Under the pieces are notes generated by a model, which saw nothing but the letters and a program-made list of their open reading frames with translations, was not told where the DNA came from and made no database searches. This document shows positions 55,644 to 64,000 of a stretch of DNA of 64,000 nt, in pieces (position 1 is the first letter of the stretch; every line of letters starts with the position of its first letter). The stretch spans positions 151,885 to 215,884 of the forward strand of contig NZ_JH378889.1 of the NCBI RefSeq assembly GCF_000235485.1. Reading direction: 5' to 3'. The stretch is from Streptococcus sp. oral taxon 058 str. F0407. Its GTDB lineage: Bacteria > Bacillota > Bacilli > Lactobacillales > Streptococcaceae. A program made the position numbers and the translations under genes.

Positions 55644-56579
55644 ATGATCGAGTTTGAAAAACCAAATATAACAAAAATTGATGAAAATAAAGATTATGGC
55701 AAGTTTGTAATCGAACCACTTGAACGTGGCTACGGTACAACTCTTGGTAACTCTCTTCGTCGTGTACTACTAGCTTCTCTACCAGGAGCAGCAGTGACAT
55801 CTATCAACATTGAAGGTGTCTTGCATGAGTTTGACACAGTTCCAGGTGTTCGTGAAGACGTGATGCAAATCATTCTGAACATTAAAGGGATTGCAGTGAA
55901 ATCATACGTTGAAGACGAAAAAATCATTGAACTTGACGTTGAAGGTCCTGCTGAAATTACGGCTGGAGACATTTTGACTGACAGTGATATTGAAATTGTA
56001 AATCCAGATCATTATCTCTTTACAATCAGTGAAGGTTCTTCCCTAAAAGCGACAATGACTGTTAACAGTGGTCGTGGATATGTACCTGCTGATGAAAACA
56101 AAAAAGATAATGCACCAGTTGGAACACTTGCTGTAGATTCTATTTATACACCAGTTACAAAAGTCAACTATCAAGTTGAACCTGCTCGTGTAGGTAGCAA
56201 CGATGGCTTTGACAAATTAACCCTTGAAATCTTGACTAATGGAACAATCATTCCAGAAGATGCTTTAGGGCTTTCAGCACGTATCTTGACAGAACATCTT
56301 GATTTGTTTACAAATCTTACTGAGATTGCTAAGTCAACTGAAGTGATGAAAGAAGCTGATACTGAATCTGACGACCGTATTTTGGATCGTACGATTGAGG
56401 AACTGGACTTGTCTGTGCGTTCATACAACTGTTTGAAACGTGCCGGTATCAACACTGTGCATGATTTGACAGAAAAATCTGAAGCAGAGATGATGAAAGT
56501 ACGAAATCTTGGACGCAAGAGTTTGGAAGAAGTGAAGCTCAAACTCATTGACTTGGGTCTTGGATTGAAAGATAAATAA
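55644..56579 (+). CDS. rpoA: RNA polymerase alpha subunit
   Basis: 311 residues. The N-terminal domain (about 1-230) dimerises and assembles RNA polymerase; [20 protein letters not shown] is the conserved assembly motif. The C-terminal domain (about 240-311) binds UP elements and activators, including Spx, encoded elsewhere in this window. AGAGGGAG lies upstream. Confidence 0.98.
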   Translation: MIEFEKPNITKIDENKDYGKFVIEPLERGYGTTLGNSLRRVLLASLPGAAVTSINIEGVLHEFDTVPGVREDVMQIILNIKGIAVKSYVEDEKIIELDVEGPAEITAGDILTDSDIEIVNPDHYLFTISEGSSLKATMTVNSGRGYVPADENKKDNAPVGTLAVDSIYTPVTKVNYQVEPARVGSNDGFDKLTLEILTNGTIIPEDALGLSARILTEHLDLFTNLTEIAKSTEVMKEADTESDDRILDRTIEELDLSVRSYNCLKRAGINTVHDLTEKSEAEMMKVRNLGRKSLEEVKLKLIDLGLGLKDK

Positions 56580-56590
56580 AGGAGGAATAC

Positions 56591-56977
56591 ATGGCTTACC
56601 GTAAACTAGGACGCACTAGCTCACAACGTAAAGCAATGCTTCGCGATTTGACAACTGACCTTTTGATCAACGAATCAATCGTGACAACTGAAGCTCGTGC
56701 TAAAGAAATCCGCAAAACTGTTGAAAAAATGATTACTCTAGGTAAACGTGGTGATTTGCATGCACGTCGTCAAGCAGCTGCTTTCGTACGTAATGAAATC
56801 GCATCTGAAAACTATGATGAAGCAACTGATAAGTACACTTCTACTACAGCACTTCAAAAATTGTTCTCAGAAATCGCACCTCGTTATGCTGAACGTAACG
56901 GTGGATACACTCGTATCCTTAAAACTGAACCACGTCGTGGTGATGCTGCGCCAATGGCGATCATCGAATTAGTATAA
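56591..56977 (+). CDS. rplQ: 50S ribosomal protein L17
   Basis: 128 residues ([19 protein letters not shown]), the last gene of the operon. AAGGAGG precedes the ATG. It is followed by an L17 downstream element and then a terminator. Confidence 0.98.
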   Translation: MAYRKLGRTSSQRKAMLRDLTTDLLINESIVTTEARAKEIRKTVEKMITLGKRGDLHARRQAAAFVRNEIASENYDEATDKYTSTTALQKLFSEIAPRYAERNGGYTRILKTEPRRGDAAPMAIIELV

Positions 56978-56989
56978 AATCATCAATTT

Positions 56990-57085
56990 TGTTGAGTGTT
57001 ATGATGATGGAGTCTTGTGCTCTTAGTCTAGCTCTGGTCTACCGCTGGGACTTCGGTCCTAGCGGGAACACTCATCATCATTTGA
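56990..57085 (+). ncRNA. L17 downstream element (L17DE)
   Basis: This structured element directly follows rplQ, the defining position of the L17DE motif known from Lactobacillales. CCGCTgGGAC/GTCCtAGCGG with a TTCG tetraloop spans 57042-57065. GAGTGTT (56994-57000) can pair with AACACTC (57067-57073), or ATGATGATG (57001-57009) with CATCATCAT (57073-57081); these two pairings exclude each other. Confidence 0.75.
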
Positions 57086-57093
57086 TAGGGTAG

Positions 57094-57152
57094 ACGCTTG
57101 TTTACGAAATTGTTTTTTTGTTTAAGAACAACTTCGTAAGCAGGCGTTTTTT
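57094..57152 (+). terminator. Terminator of the ribosomal super-operon
   Basis: ACGCTTGTTTACGAA pairs with TTCGTAAGCAGGCGT with small mismatches, extended by TTGTT/AACAA, followed by TTTTTT. Confidence 0.85.
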
Positions 57153-57171
57153 AGTAATTTTTACGGAAATA

Positions 57172-57180
57172 TGCTATACT
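57172..57180 (+). promoter_or_regulatory. Extended -10 promoter of the ACT-domain gene
   Basis: TGcTATACT lies 62 bp before the ATG at 57242. Confidence 0.65.
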
Positions 57181-57241
57181 AAGGAAAAAGAAAATCAAAA
57201 ACGTTCAGGTTTTCTAATAATCGAAGAATGGGGGTCTAAAG

Positions 57242-57508
57242 ATGAAGGCTATTATTACAGTGGTTGGCAAGGACAAGGCTGGTATTGTTGCAGGCGTGTC
57301 TACTAAGATTGCAGAGTTGGGGTTGAATATTGACGATATTTCTCAGACAGTATTGGACGAATATTTTACCATGATGGCGGTCGTTTCTAGCGACGAAAAG
57401 CAGGATTTCACCACTCTTCGAAATGAGTTTGAAAGCTTTGGTCAAACCCTGAATGTTAAAATCAATATTCAAAGTGCAGCGATTTTTGATGCTATGTACA
57501 ATATCTAG
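57242..57508 (+). CDS. ACT domain-containing protein (UPF0237)
   Basis: 88 residues forming a single ACT ligand-binding domain (MKAIITVVGKDKAGIVAGVS). ACT domains usually sense amino acids; the target here is unknown. It is followed nine bases later by a UPF0210 gene, a conserved pair in Firmicutes. GGGGG lies upstream of the ATG. Confidence 0.93.
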   Translation: MKAIITVVGKDKAGIVAGVSTKIAELGLNIDDISQTVLDEYFTMMAVVSSDEKQDFTTLRNEFESFGQTLNVKINIQSAAIFDAMYNI

Positions 57509-57517
57509 GAGGTCATC

Positions 57518-58855
57518 ATGGATATTAGACAAGTTACTGAAACCATCGCTATGATTGAGGAGCAGAACTTCGATATCAGAACCATCACCATGGGCATTTC
57601 CCTTTTGGACTGTATTGATCCAGACATTGAACGTGCTGCTGAAAAAATTTACCAAAAAATCACAACTAAAGCTGCAAATCTAGTAGCTGTAGGTGACGAA
57701 ATTGCTGCAGAACTAGGGATTCCAATTGTCAATAAACGAGTATCGGTGACTCCGATTTCCTTGATTGGAGCAGCGACTGATGCGACGGACTATGTCGTTT
57801 TGGCTAAGGCACTTGATAAGGCTGCCAAGGAGATTGGTGTTGACTTTATTGGTGGTTTTTCGGCCTTGGTACAAAAAGGCTACCAAAAAGGAGATGAGAT
57901 TCTCATCAATTCGATCCCCCGTGCTCTTGCTGAGACAGACAAGGTTTGTTCGTCCGTCAATATCGGATCAACCAAGTCAGGCATCAATATGACTGCAGTT
58001 GCAGATATGGGACGTATCATCAAGGAAACTGCGAGCTTATCAGATATGGGAGCTGCTAAATTGGTTGTATTTGCGAACGCTGTTGAGGACAATCCTTTTA
58101 TGGCGGGGGCCTTCCATGGTGTCGGTGAAGCAGATGTCATCATCAATGTTGGGGTTTCGGGTCCCGGTGTTGTCAAGCGTGCCTTAGAAAAGGTTCGTGG
58201 ACAGAGCTTTGATGTAGTAGCTGAGACAGTCAAAAAAACGGCCTTTAAGATTACTCGTATTGGTCAATTGGTTGGTCAAATGGCGAGCGAACGCCTTGGT
58301 GTTGACTTTGGAATCGTAGACCTAAGTTTGGCGCCAACTCCTGCGGTTGGTGATTCTGTGGCTCGAGTACTGGAGGAAATGGGCCTAGAAACAGTTGGTA
58401 CACATGGGACGACAGCTGCCCTCGCTCTTTTGAATGACCAAGTTAAGAAGGGCGGAGTGATGGCTTGTAACCAGGTCGGTGGCTTGTCAGGTGCTTTTAT
58501 CCCTGTTTCTGAAGACGAGGGTATGATTGCTGCGGTGCAAAATGGCTCTCTGAATTTAGAGAAACTAGAGGCTATGACGGCTATCTGTTCTGTTGGGCTG
58601 GATATGATCGCCATTCCAGAAGATACGCCTGCTGAAACCATTGCGGCTATGATTGCGGATGAGGCGGCAATCGGTGTCATTAATATGAAAACAACGGCTG
58701 TCCGTATCATTCCAAAGGGTAAAGAAGGCGATATGATTGAGTTTGGTGGTTTGCTAGGTACAGCTCCAGTTATGAAGGTCAACGGAGCTTCGTCTGTCGA
58801 TTTCATCTCTCGTGGAGGTCAAATCCCAGCTCCAATCCATAGTTTTAAAAATTAA
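57518..58855 (+). CDS. UPF0210/DUF711 (PFL family) protein
   Basis: 445 residues, cytoplasmic, of the PFL/DUF711 family. Recognisable segments are [38 protein letters not shown] and [18 protein letters not shown]. The biochemical function is not settled. The conserved link to the ACT protein suggests regulation by a small molecule. AGGAGG lies upstream. A csRNA gene follows. Confidence 0.92.
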   Translation: MDIRQVTETIAMIEEQNFDIRTITMGISLLDCIDPDIERAAEKIYQKITTKAANLVAVGDEIAAELGIPIVNKRVSVTPISLIGAATDATDYVVLAKALDKAAKEIGVDFIGGFSALVQKGYQKGDEILINSIPRALAETDKVCSSVNIGSTKSGINMTAVADMGRIIKETASLSDMGAAKLVVFANAVEDNPFMAGAFHGVGEADVIINVGVSGPGVVKRALEKVRGQSFDVVAETVKKTAFKITRIGQLVGQMASERLGVDFGIVDLSLAPTPAVGDSVARVLEEMGLETVGTHGTTAALALLNDQVKKGGVMACNQVGGLSGAFIPVSEDEGMIAAVQNGSLNLEKLEAMTAICSVGLDMIAIPEDTPAETIAAMIADEAAIGVINMKTTAVRIIPKGKEGDMIEFGGLLGTAPVMKVNGASSVDFISRGGQIPAPIHSFKN

Positions 58856-58871
58856 TAAAAAAGAGAGAGAA

Positions 58872-58904
58872 TTTAAGTTGAGTTTAAGGATGACTGTGTA
58901 TACT
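58872..58904 (+). promoter_or_regulatory. CiaR box and promoter of csRNA 1
   Basis: TTTAAG (58872-58877), five bases, TTTAAG (58883-58888), then 10 bp to -10 TATACT (58899-58904). This is the exact CiaR direct-repeat arrangement. Confidence 0.85.
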
Positions 58905-58910
58905 ATAATC

Positions 58911-59003
58911 ATTAAATAAAGATCTCCTAACTTTATTTAATTAGAATCCTAAACTTTTTCATAATAATCTCCTAGAAAAGCTACCGTTAGGGTAGCTTTT
59001 CTT
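58911..59003 (+). ncRNA. CiaR-controlled small RNA (csRNA) 1
   Basis: A predicted 93-base transcript, starting near 58911 and ending at the terminator AGAAAAGCTACC/GGTAGCTTTTCT (58974-59002). The unpaired middle has CTCCT twice and TTTTTCATAATAATCTCCT, complementary to a ribosome site plus AUG, which is how the pneumococcal csRNAs repress targets such as comC. It belongs to the ccn family; which member (ccnA-E) is uncertain. Confidence 0.85.
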
Positions 59004-59091
59004 GTGGCAAAATTAGGAGAGCGGGCTTTGCTTTTGAAAGCCGAATATTTCTTTGATCCATGATATAATAGAAGAAAATGGAGGATAGAAA

Positions 59092-59784
59092 ATGTCTAAA
59101 GTAAGATTGTACTTGGTCCGTCATGGAAAAACCATGTTTAACACGATTGGACGGGCTCAAGGATGGAGTGATACGCCTCTAACTGCAGAAGGTGAGTTGG
59201 GAATCCATGAGTTGGGGATTGGCTTGAGAGAGTCTGGTTTGCAGTTTGACCGAGCTTATTCCAGTGACTCTGGTCGTACGATTCAGACCATGGGAATTAT
59301 CTTAGAAGAACTAGGTTTGCAGGGCAAAATCCCTTACCGTATGGATAAGCGGATCCGTGAGTGGTGCTTTGGTAGTTTTGATGGGGCCTATGATGGGGAT
59401 CTCTTTATGGGGGTCATTCCTCGTGTTTTCAAGGTGGATCATGTTCATCAGTTATCCTATGCTGAGCTGGCAGAAGGCTTGGTAGAGGTTGATACTGCTG
59501 GTTGGGCAGAAGGCTGGGAAAAACTCAGTAGCCGAATCAAGGAAGGGTTTGAATCGATTGCCAAAGAAATGGAAGAACACGGTGGGGGCAATGCTCTCGT
59601 TGTGAGTCATGGAATGACGATTGGGACCATTGTGTATCTGATCAATGGCATGCATCCGCATGGTCTGGATAATGGTAGTGTGACGATACTTGAATATGAG
59701 GACGGCCAGTTTAGCGTAGAAGTTGTTGGTGACCGTAGTTACCGAGAACTAGGACGTGAGAAGATGGAAGAAAATAAGCATTGA
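59092..59784 (+). CDS. Histidine phosphatase family protein
   Basis: 230 residues. The catalytic motif is LVRHGKTMFN (RHG) with RAQGWSDTPL, and the second His is in VVSHGMTIG. It is often annotated as phosphoglycerate mutase, but the sequence is of the broad-specificity phosphatase branch. The substrate is unknown. GGAGG lies upstream. A terminator follows at 59791. Confidence 0.9.
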   Translation: MSKVRLYLVRHGKTMFNTIGRAQGWSDTPLTAEGELGIHELGIGLRESGLQFDRAYSSDSGRTIQTMGIILEELGLQGKIPYRMDKRIREWCFGSFDGAYDGDLFMGVIPRVFKVDHVHQLSYAELAEGLVEVDTAGWAEGWEKLSSRIKEGFESIAKEMEEHGGGNALVVSHGMTIGTIVYLINGMHPHGLDNGSVTILEYEDGQFSVEVVGDRSYRELGREKMEENKH

Positions 59785-59790
59785 TAGAAG

Positions 59791-59818
59791 ATAGCTCCAG
59801 CATAGGAGCTATTTTTTA
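59791..59818 (+). terminator. Terminator after the phosphatase gene
   Basis: ATAGCTCC (59791-59798) pairs with GGAGCTAT (59805-59812), followed by TTTTTA. Confidence 0.85.
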
Positions 59819-59907
59819 TTCAGCTTGGCAAGAGTGCTTTCAAAGCCAATCTTTCTTGACAATGGAGGGGAAAAGATTCTTTCTCGACTTTCAAATTCCC
59901 CTAAAAA

Positions 59908-59916
59908 TGGTATAAT
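59908..59916 (+). promoter_or_regulatory. Extended -10 promoter of leuS
   Basis: TGgTATAAT lies 29 bp before the ATG. The leader is too short for a T-box. Confidence 0.7.
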
Positions 59917-59944
59917 AGTAACATCATAAAATTGGAGAAATAGC

Positions 59945-62446
59945 ATGAGTTTTTACAATCATAAAGAAATTGAGCCTAAGTGGCAAGGCTACTGGGCGAA
60001 ACATCATACATTTAAGACAGGAACAGATGCTTCAAAACCGAAGTTCTATGCTCTCGATATGTTCCCATATCCTTCAGGAGCTGGATTGCATGTAGGACAC
60101 CCAGAAGGCTATACAGCGACGGACATCCTCAGCCGTTATAAACGTGCGCAAGGCTACAATGTCCTTCACCCAATGGGTTGGGATGCCTTTGGATTGCCTG
60201 CAGAGCAATACGCCATGGATACGGGGAATGACCCAGCAGAATTTACGGCGGAGAATATTGCTAACTTCAAACGCCAAATCAATGCGCTTGGATTTTCTTA
60301 CGACTGGGATCGTGAAGTCAATACAACAGATCCAAACTACTACAAGTGGACGCAATGGATCTTCACCAAGCTTTATGAAAAAGGATTGGCCTATGAAGCG
60401 GAAGTGCCAGTAAACTGGGTTGAAGAATTGGGAACGGCCATCGCCAACGAAGAAGTGCTTCCTGACGGAACTTCTGAGCGTGGAGGCTATCCAGTTGTCC
60501 GCAAACCAATGCGCCAATGGATGCTCAAAATCACTGCCTATGCAGAGCGCTTGCTCAATGACTTGGATGACCTGGACTGGCCAGAGTCTATCAAGGATAT
60601 GCAACGCAACTGGATTGGTAAATCAACTGGTGCTAATGTAACTTTTAAAGTTAAGGGAACAGACAAGGAATTCACCGTCTTTACGACGCGACCTGATACC
60701 CTCTTCGGTGCGACTTTCACCGTTCTGGCTCCTGAGCATGATTTGGTTGATGCTATTGTCAGTCCAGAACAAGCTGAAGCCGTAGCGGACTACAAACACC
60801 AAGCTAGTCTTAAGTCTGACTTAGCTCGTACCGACCTTGCCAAAGAAAAAACTGGTGTTTGGACAGGTGCTTATGCTATCAACCCTGTCAATGGCAAAGA
60901 AATTCCAATCTGGATTGCAGACTATGTTCTTGCTAGCTATGGAACAGGTGCTGTCATGGCTGTGCCAGCCCACGATCAACGTGACTGGGAATTTGCCAAA
61001 CAGTTTGGTCTTCCAATCGTAGAAGTACTTAAAGGTGGAAACGTTGAAGAAGCTGCCTACACAGAAGATGGACTGCATGTCAATTCAGACTTTTTGAACG
61101 GGCTTAATAAAGAAGACGCTATTGTTAAGATTGTCGCTTGGCTGGAAGAAAAAGAATGTGGTCAAGAGAAGGTGACTTACCGACTCCGCGACTGGCTCTT
61201 TAGCCGTCAACGTTACTGGGGTGAGCCAATCCCAATCATTCATTGGGAAGATGGGACTTCAACGGCTATTCCTGAAAATGAATTGCCACTTGTTTTGCCT
61301 GTAACCAAGGACATTCGCCCTTCAGGTACAGGGGAAAGTCCACTAGCTAACTTGACAGACTGGCTTGAAGTGACTCGTGAAGATGGCGTCAAAGGTCGTC
61401 GTGAAACCAACACTATGCCACAATGGGCAGGTTCAAGCTGGTACTACCTCCGCTATATCGACCCACACAACACAGAGAAATTGGCTGACGAGGATCTCCT
61501 CAAACAATGGTTGCCAGTGGATATCTATGTGGGTGGGGCAGAGCATGCTGTGCTTCACTTGCTATACGCTCGTTTCTGGCACAAATTCCTCTATGATATT
61601 GGTGTTGTTCCTACGAAAGAGCCATTCCAAAAACTCTTTAACCAAGGAATGATTTTGGGAACAAGCTACCGTGACCACCGTGGAGCTCTTGTGGCGACTG
61701 ACAAGGTTGAAAAACGTGACGGTTCCTTCTTCCATGTGGAAACAGGAGAAGAATTGGAGCAGGCTCCAGCCAAGATGTCTAAATCCCTCAAGAACGTTGT
61801 CAACCCAGACGATGTGGTGGAACAATACGGTGCCGATACCCTTCGTGTCTATGAAATGTTCATGGGACCACTTGACGCTTCGATTGCTTGGTCAGAAGAG
61901 GGTCTGGAAGGAAGCCGTAAGTTCCTCGACCGTGTTTACCGTTTGATGACAACCAAAGAAATCGTTGCGGAAAATAACGGTGCTCTTGACAAAGTCTACA
62001 ACGAAACGGTGAAATCTGTAACAGAACAAATCGAATCATTGAAATTCAACACAGCTATTGCCCAGCTTATGGTCTTTGTCAATGCTGCTAACAAGGCAGA
62101 CAAACTTTATGTGGACTATGCCAAAGGCTTTATCCAACTGATTGCCCCATTTGCGCCTCACTTGGCAGAAGAGCTCTGGCAAACAGTCGTAGCAACTGGC
62201 GAGTCTATCTCTTACGTAGCTTGGCCAACATGGGACGAAAGCAAATTGGTTGAAGACGAAATCGAAATCGTCGTCCAAATCAAAGGAAAAGTCCGTGCCA
62301 AACTCATGGTCGCTAAAGATCTATCACGCGAAGAATTGCAAGAAATTGCTCTTGCTGACGAAAAAGTCAAAGCAGAGATTGACGACAAGGAAATCGTGAA
62401 AGTGATTAGTGTACCTAACAAGCTTGTGAATATCGTTGTGAAATAA
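59945..62446 (+). CDS. leuS: Leucyl-tRNA synthetase
   Basis: 833 residues, a class I synthetase charging tRNA-Leu. The HIGH motif is in [12 protein letters not shown], the CP1 editing domain spans about 225-420 (with [12 protein letters not shown]), and KMSKS is in [11 protein letters not shown]. The anticodon-binding domain and a C-terminal extension follow. TGGAG lies upstream of the ATG. It ends at the terminator at 62453. Confidence 0.98.
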   Translation: MSFYNHKEIEPKWQGYWAKHHTFKTGTDASKPKFYALDMFPYPSGAGLHVGHPEGYTATDILSRYKRAQGYNVLHPMGWDAFGLPAEQYAMDTGNDPAEFTAENIANFKRQINALGFSYDWDREVNTTDPNYYKWTQWIFTKLYEKGLAYEAEVPVNWVEELGTAIANEEVLPDGTSERGGYPVVRKPMRQWMLKITAYAERLLNDLDDLDWPESIKDMQRNWIGKSTGANVTFKVKGTDKEFTVFTTRPDTLFGATFTVLAPEHDLVDAIVSPEQAEAVADYKHQASLKSDLARTDLAKEKTGVWTGAYAINPVNGKEIPIWIADYVLASYGTGAVMAVPAHDQRDWEFAKQFGLPIVEVLKGGNVEEAAYTEDGLHVNSDFLNGLNKEDAIVKIVAWLEEKECGQEKVTYRLRDWLFSRQRYWGEPIPIIHWEDGTSTAIPENELPLVLPVTKDIRPSGTGESPLANLTDWLEVTREDGVKGRRETNTMPQWAGSSWYYLRYIDPHNTEKLADEDLLKQWLPVDIYVGGAEHAVLHLLYARFWHKFLYDIGVVPTKEPFQKLFNQGMILGTSYRDHRGALVATDKVEKRDGSFFHVETGEELEQAPAKMSKSLKNVVNPDDVVEQYGADTLRVYEMFMGPLDASIAWSEEGLEGSRKFLDRVYRLMTTKEIVAENNGALDKVYNETVKSVTEQIESLKFNTAIAQLMVFVNAANKADKLYVDYAKGFIQLIAPFAPHLAEELWQTVVATGESISYVAWPTWDESKLVEDEIEIVVQIKGKVRAKLMVAKDLSREELQEIALADEKVKAEIDDKEIVKVISVPNKLVNIVVK

Positions 62447-62452
62447 GATAGG

Positions 62453-62484
62453 AATCCTTCAGAGTAGAATCTGGAGGATTTTTT
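62453..62484 (+). terminator. leuS terminator
   Basis: AATCCTTCAGA (62453-62463) pairs with TCTGGAGGATT (62470-62480), followed by TTTT. Confidence 0.8.
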
Positions 62485-62503
62485 GAATCTTCTTATGAAA
62501 GTA

Positions 62504-62512
62504 TGATATACT
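62504..62512 (+). promoter_or_regulatory. Extended -10 promoter of the two acetyltransferase genes
   Basis: TGaTATACT lies 45 bp before the ATG at 62557. Confidence 0.65.
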
Positions 62513-62556
62513 ATGGGCAACTATAAAGTTTGAAAAGTAAAACAAGGAGAAAAAAG

Positions 62557-63252
62557 ATGCCAGTAAACGAATATGGTCAGATGATTGGTGAGTCAATGGA
62601 AGGTTATACACCAGGTGAATTGCCTTCCATTGATTTCTTAGAAGGGCGTTATGCTCGGATAGAGGCTCTTTCGGTAGAAAAACATGCGAAGGATTTACTA
62701 GCTGTTTATGGTCCAGATACGCCTCGAGAGATGTGGACCTACCTCTTTCAGGAGCCAGTGGCAAATATGGAGGAACTGGTCAGCCTTTTAAACCAGATGT
62801 TGGCTCGTAAGGATCGTTTCTTCTATGCTATCTTGGATAAGGAGACGGGTAAGGCCTTGGGAACCTTTTCTCTGATGCGAATTGATCAGAATAACCGAGT
62901 AATAGAAATGGGTGCTGTCACCTTTTCACCAGCACTTAAGGGTACGAGGATAGGGACAGAAGCCCATTATTTACTAGCTCGCTATGTTTTTGAGGAGCTT
63001 AACTATCGTCGCTATGAGTGGAAATGCGATGCTCTAAATCTTCCATCAAGACGAGCAGCAGAACGTTTAGGCTTTGTCTATGAAGGAACCTTCCGTCAGG
63101 CTGTCGTTTATAAGGGGCGAACTAGAGATACGGATTGGCTGTCTATGATTGATAAGGACTGGCCTCAAGTCAAAGATCGTTTGGAAGCATGGTTGACTCC
63201 TGAAAATTTTGACAAGAATGGACGGCAGTACAAGAGCTTGAGAGAACTCTAA
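62557..63252 (+). CDS. GNAT-family acetyltransferase (RimJ/RimL-like)
   Basis: 231 residues from the ATG at 62557 (MPVNEYGQMIGESMEGY), with AAGGAGA upstream; the upstream in-frame start includes the ribosome site. The acetyl-CoA region is seen in GAVTFSPALKGTRIGTEAHY and CDALNLPSRRAAERLGFVYEG, typical of RimJ/RimL-type enzymes that act on amines of proteins or small molecules. The substrate is unknown. It forms an operon with the next GNAT gene. Confidence 0.88.
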   Translation: MPVNEYGQMIGESMEGYTPGELPSIDFLEGRYARIEALSVEKHAKDLLAVYGPDTPREMWTYLFQEPVANMEELVSLLNQMLARKDRFFYAILDKETGKALGTFSLMRIDQNNRVIEMGAVTFSPALKGTRIGTEAHYLLARYVFEELNYRRYEWKCDALNLPSRRAAERLGFVYEGTFRQAVVYKGRTRDTDWLSMIDKDWPQVKDRLEAWLTPENFDKNGRQYKSLREL

Positions 63253-63263
63253 GAGGTGGTGAC

Positions 63264-63680
63264 ATGATTAGCGTTAGAAAGCAAGAAGTTGTCAAGTTAG
63301 AGAATGTTTTGCATCTCTATCAGGCAGTCGGTTGGACAAATTATACACATCAACCCCAGATGCTGGAGAAGTCCTTGTCTCACTCATTAGCGATTTACCT
63401 GGCACTTGATGGTGAGGCAATAGTTGGCTTGGTTCGTTTGGGCGGAGATGGTTTTTCATCGGTTTTTGTACAGGATTTGATCGTTTTGCCGAGCTATCAG
63501 CGCCAAGGGATTGGCAGCGCCTTGATGAAAGAGGCTTTAAGGGATTTCAAAGATGCTTATCAAGTTCAACTAGCGACCGAACAGACAGAAAAAAATTTGG
63601 AATTTTATCGTTCCTTGGGTTTTGAAACCTTATCTACTTATGATTGCACAGGAATGATTTGGGTAGAACGAAAAAAATAA
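63264..63680 (+). CDS. GNAT-family acetyltransferase
   Basis: 138 residues (MISVRKQEVVKLENVLHLYQ). Motif A is LIVLPSYQRQGIGSALMKEA with the pyrophosphate loop RQGIGS, and the C-terminal helix/strand is NLEFYRSLGFETLS. It lies 11 bases after the previous GNAT gene and is likely cotranscribed. AGGTGG precedes the ATG. Confidence 0.92.
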   Translation: MISVRKQEVVKLENVLHLYQAVGWTNYTHQPQMLEKSLSHSLAIYLALDGEAIVGLVRLGGDGFSSVFVQDLIVLPSYQRQGIGSALMKEALRDFKDAYQVQLATEQTEKNLEFYRSLGFETLSTYDCTGMIWVERKK

Positions 63681-63694
63681 AATAATTATTTTTT

Positions 63695-63727
63695 CTTAAG
63701 TAAAGTTTAAGTATCCTCGTGTATTAT
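63695..63727 (+). promoter_or_regulatory. CiaR box and promoter of csRNA 2
   Basis: CTTAAG (63695-63700), five bases, TTTAAG (63706-63711), then 10 bp to -10 TATTAT (63722-63727). The first half-site deviates by one base. Confidence 0.8.
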
Positions 63728-63733
63728 ATAGAT

Positions 63734-63831
63734 ATTAGATAAAGACCTCCTAACTTTATTTAATGAAATCCCAAACTTTTCTTTTTCATCATAATCTCCT
63801 AAAGAAGCCACCCAATCAGGTGGCTTTTTTG
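63734..63831 (+). ncRNA. CiaR-controlled small RNA (csRNA) 2
   Basis: A predicted 98-base transcript ending at AAGCCACC/GGTGGCTT (63805-63826) plus T residues. The middle carries ACCTCCTAACTTTATTTAAT and CATCATAATCTCCT, anti-ribosome-site and anti-start segments shared with csRNA 1. It lies in tandem with csRNA 3. Confidence 0.85.
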
Positions 63832-63893
63832 TTGTTTGAGAAAGGAAATTTCATTTGGGGAAAATTTTAAAAAAATGATAAATCAGAGAAAAA

Positions 63894-63926
63894 GTTAAGC
63901 TAGCTTTAAGATTCATCTTGTATACT
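63894..63926 (+). promoter_or_regulatory. CiaR box and promoter of csRNA 3
   Basis: GTTAAG (63894-63899), five bases, TTTAAG (63905-63910), then 10 bp to -10 TATACT (63921-63926). Confidence 0.8.
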
Positions 63927-63932
63927 ATAATC

Positions 63933-64000
63933 ATTAAATAAAGACCTCCTAACTTTATTTAATGAAATCCTAAACTTTTCTTTTTCATAATAATCTCCCT
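63933..64000 (+). ncRNA. CiaR-controlled small RNA (csRNA) 3, cut by the window edge
   Basis: It starts near 63933 and runs past the window. It carries the same ACCTCCTAACTTTATTTAAT block as csRNA 2 and TTTTTCATAATAATCTCC as in csRNA 1. The terminator would lie just outside the window. Confidence 0.8.

Noticed and set aside
59920..59944. T-box leader for leuS
   Set aside because: Only about 25 bases separate the probable start point from the ATG.

Overview
The window is one contiguous, AT-rich, low-GC Gram-positive chromosome segment from a Mitis-group Streptococcus (pneumoniae/mitis/oralis/infantis type). The gene set and order point there: hexA- and hexB-type mutS and mutL, spx, ireB-ruvX, nrdD/nrdG, a competence-induced ccs4-like gene behind a SigX combox, CiaR-driven csRNA genes, and the S10-spc-alpha ribosomal operon ending in an L17 downstream element. 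I see no tRNA, rRNA, IS element, prophage or CRISPR array. In S. pneumoniae, as I recall it, mutS and mutL are far apart; here they lie about 1.1 kb apart, which suggests a relative such as S. oralis or S. infantis. That species call is inference.

Layout. 1-3.2 kb: a partial NRAMP-like transporter, a small membrane protein and argS, all on the minus strand. 3.2-12.6 kb: argR-mutS, a minus-strand LytTR/DUF3021 regulatory pair with a direct-repeat operator, mutL, an XRE regulator, then ruvA, an unknown Cys-pair protein, tag and a CPBP protease as a tight repair-linked operon. 12.6-20.4 kb: LD-carboxypeptidase, DUF1129 protein, corA, uvrA, a nucleotidyltransferase and an M24 peptidase. 20.4-23.4 kb: a P-type Mg2+ ATPase behind an M-box riboswitch followed by a short acidic/proline leader ORF. 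23.5-27.8 kb: spx, a lipoprotein, ireB-ruvX-DUF1292, folC and a second lipoprotein.

27.9-34.4 kb looks accessory. It holds a frameshifted iron-type alcohol dehydrogenase and a tightly coupled five-gene set: GT1 glycosyltransferase, 3beta-HSD/OleD-like SDR, metallo-beta-lactamase-fold hydrolase, CapK/PaaK-like adenylating enzyme and KAS III-like ketosynthase. This resembles an uncharacterised biosynthetic operon for a glycosylated acyl-derived metabolite or lipid. 34.5-42.1 kb: cardiolipin synthase, ccs4-like gene, a large membrane protein, and anaerobic ribonucleotide reductase nrdD/nrdG with NrdR-like boxes.

42.2-57.0 kb is the S10-spc-alpha ribosomal protein super-operon with secY, adk, infA and rpoA. 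Several of its spacers are highly structured. The two spacers flanking rpsH carry paralogous RNA structures whose helices differ in sequence but keep pairing, while the internal-loop sequences are the same. 57.2-64 kb: an ACT-domain protein, a UPF0210 protein, a phosphatase, leuS, two acetyltransferases and three csRNA genes, the last cut by the window edge.

Most promising leads: (1) the M-box plus leader peptide arrangement before mgtA; (2) the duplicated covarying RNA element around rpsH; (3) the five-gene biosynthetic island; (4) the three-unit hairpin repeat after the DUF1292 gene.
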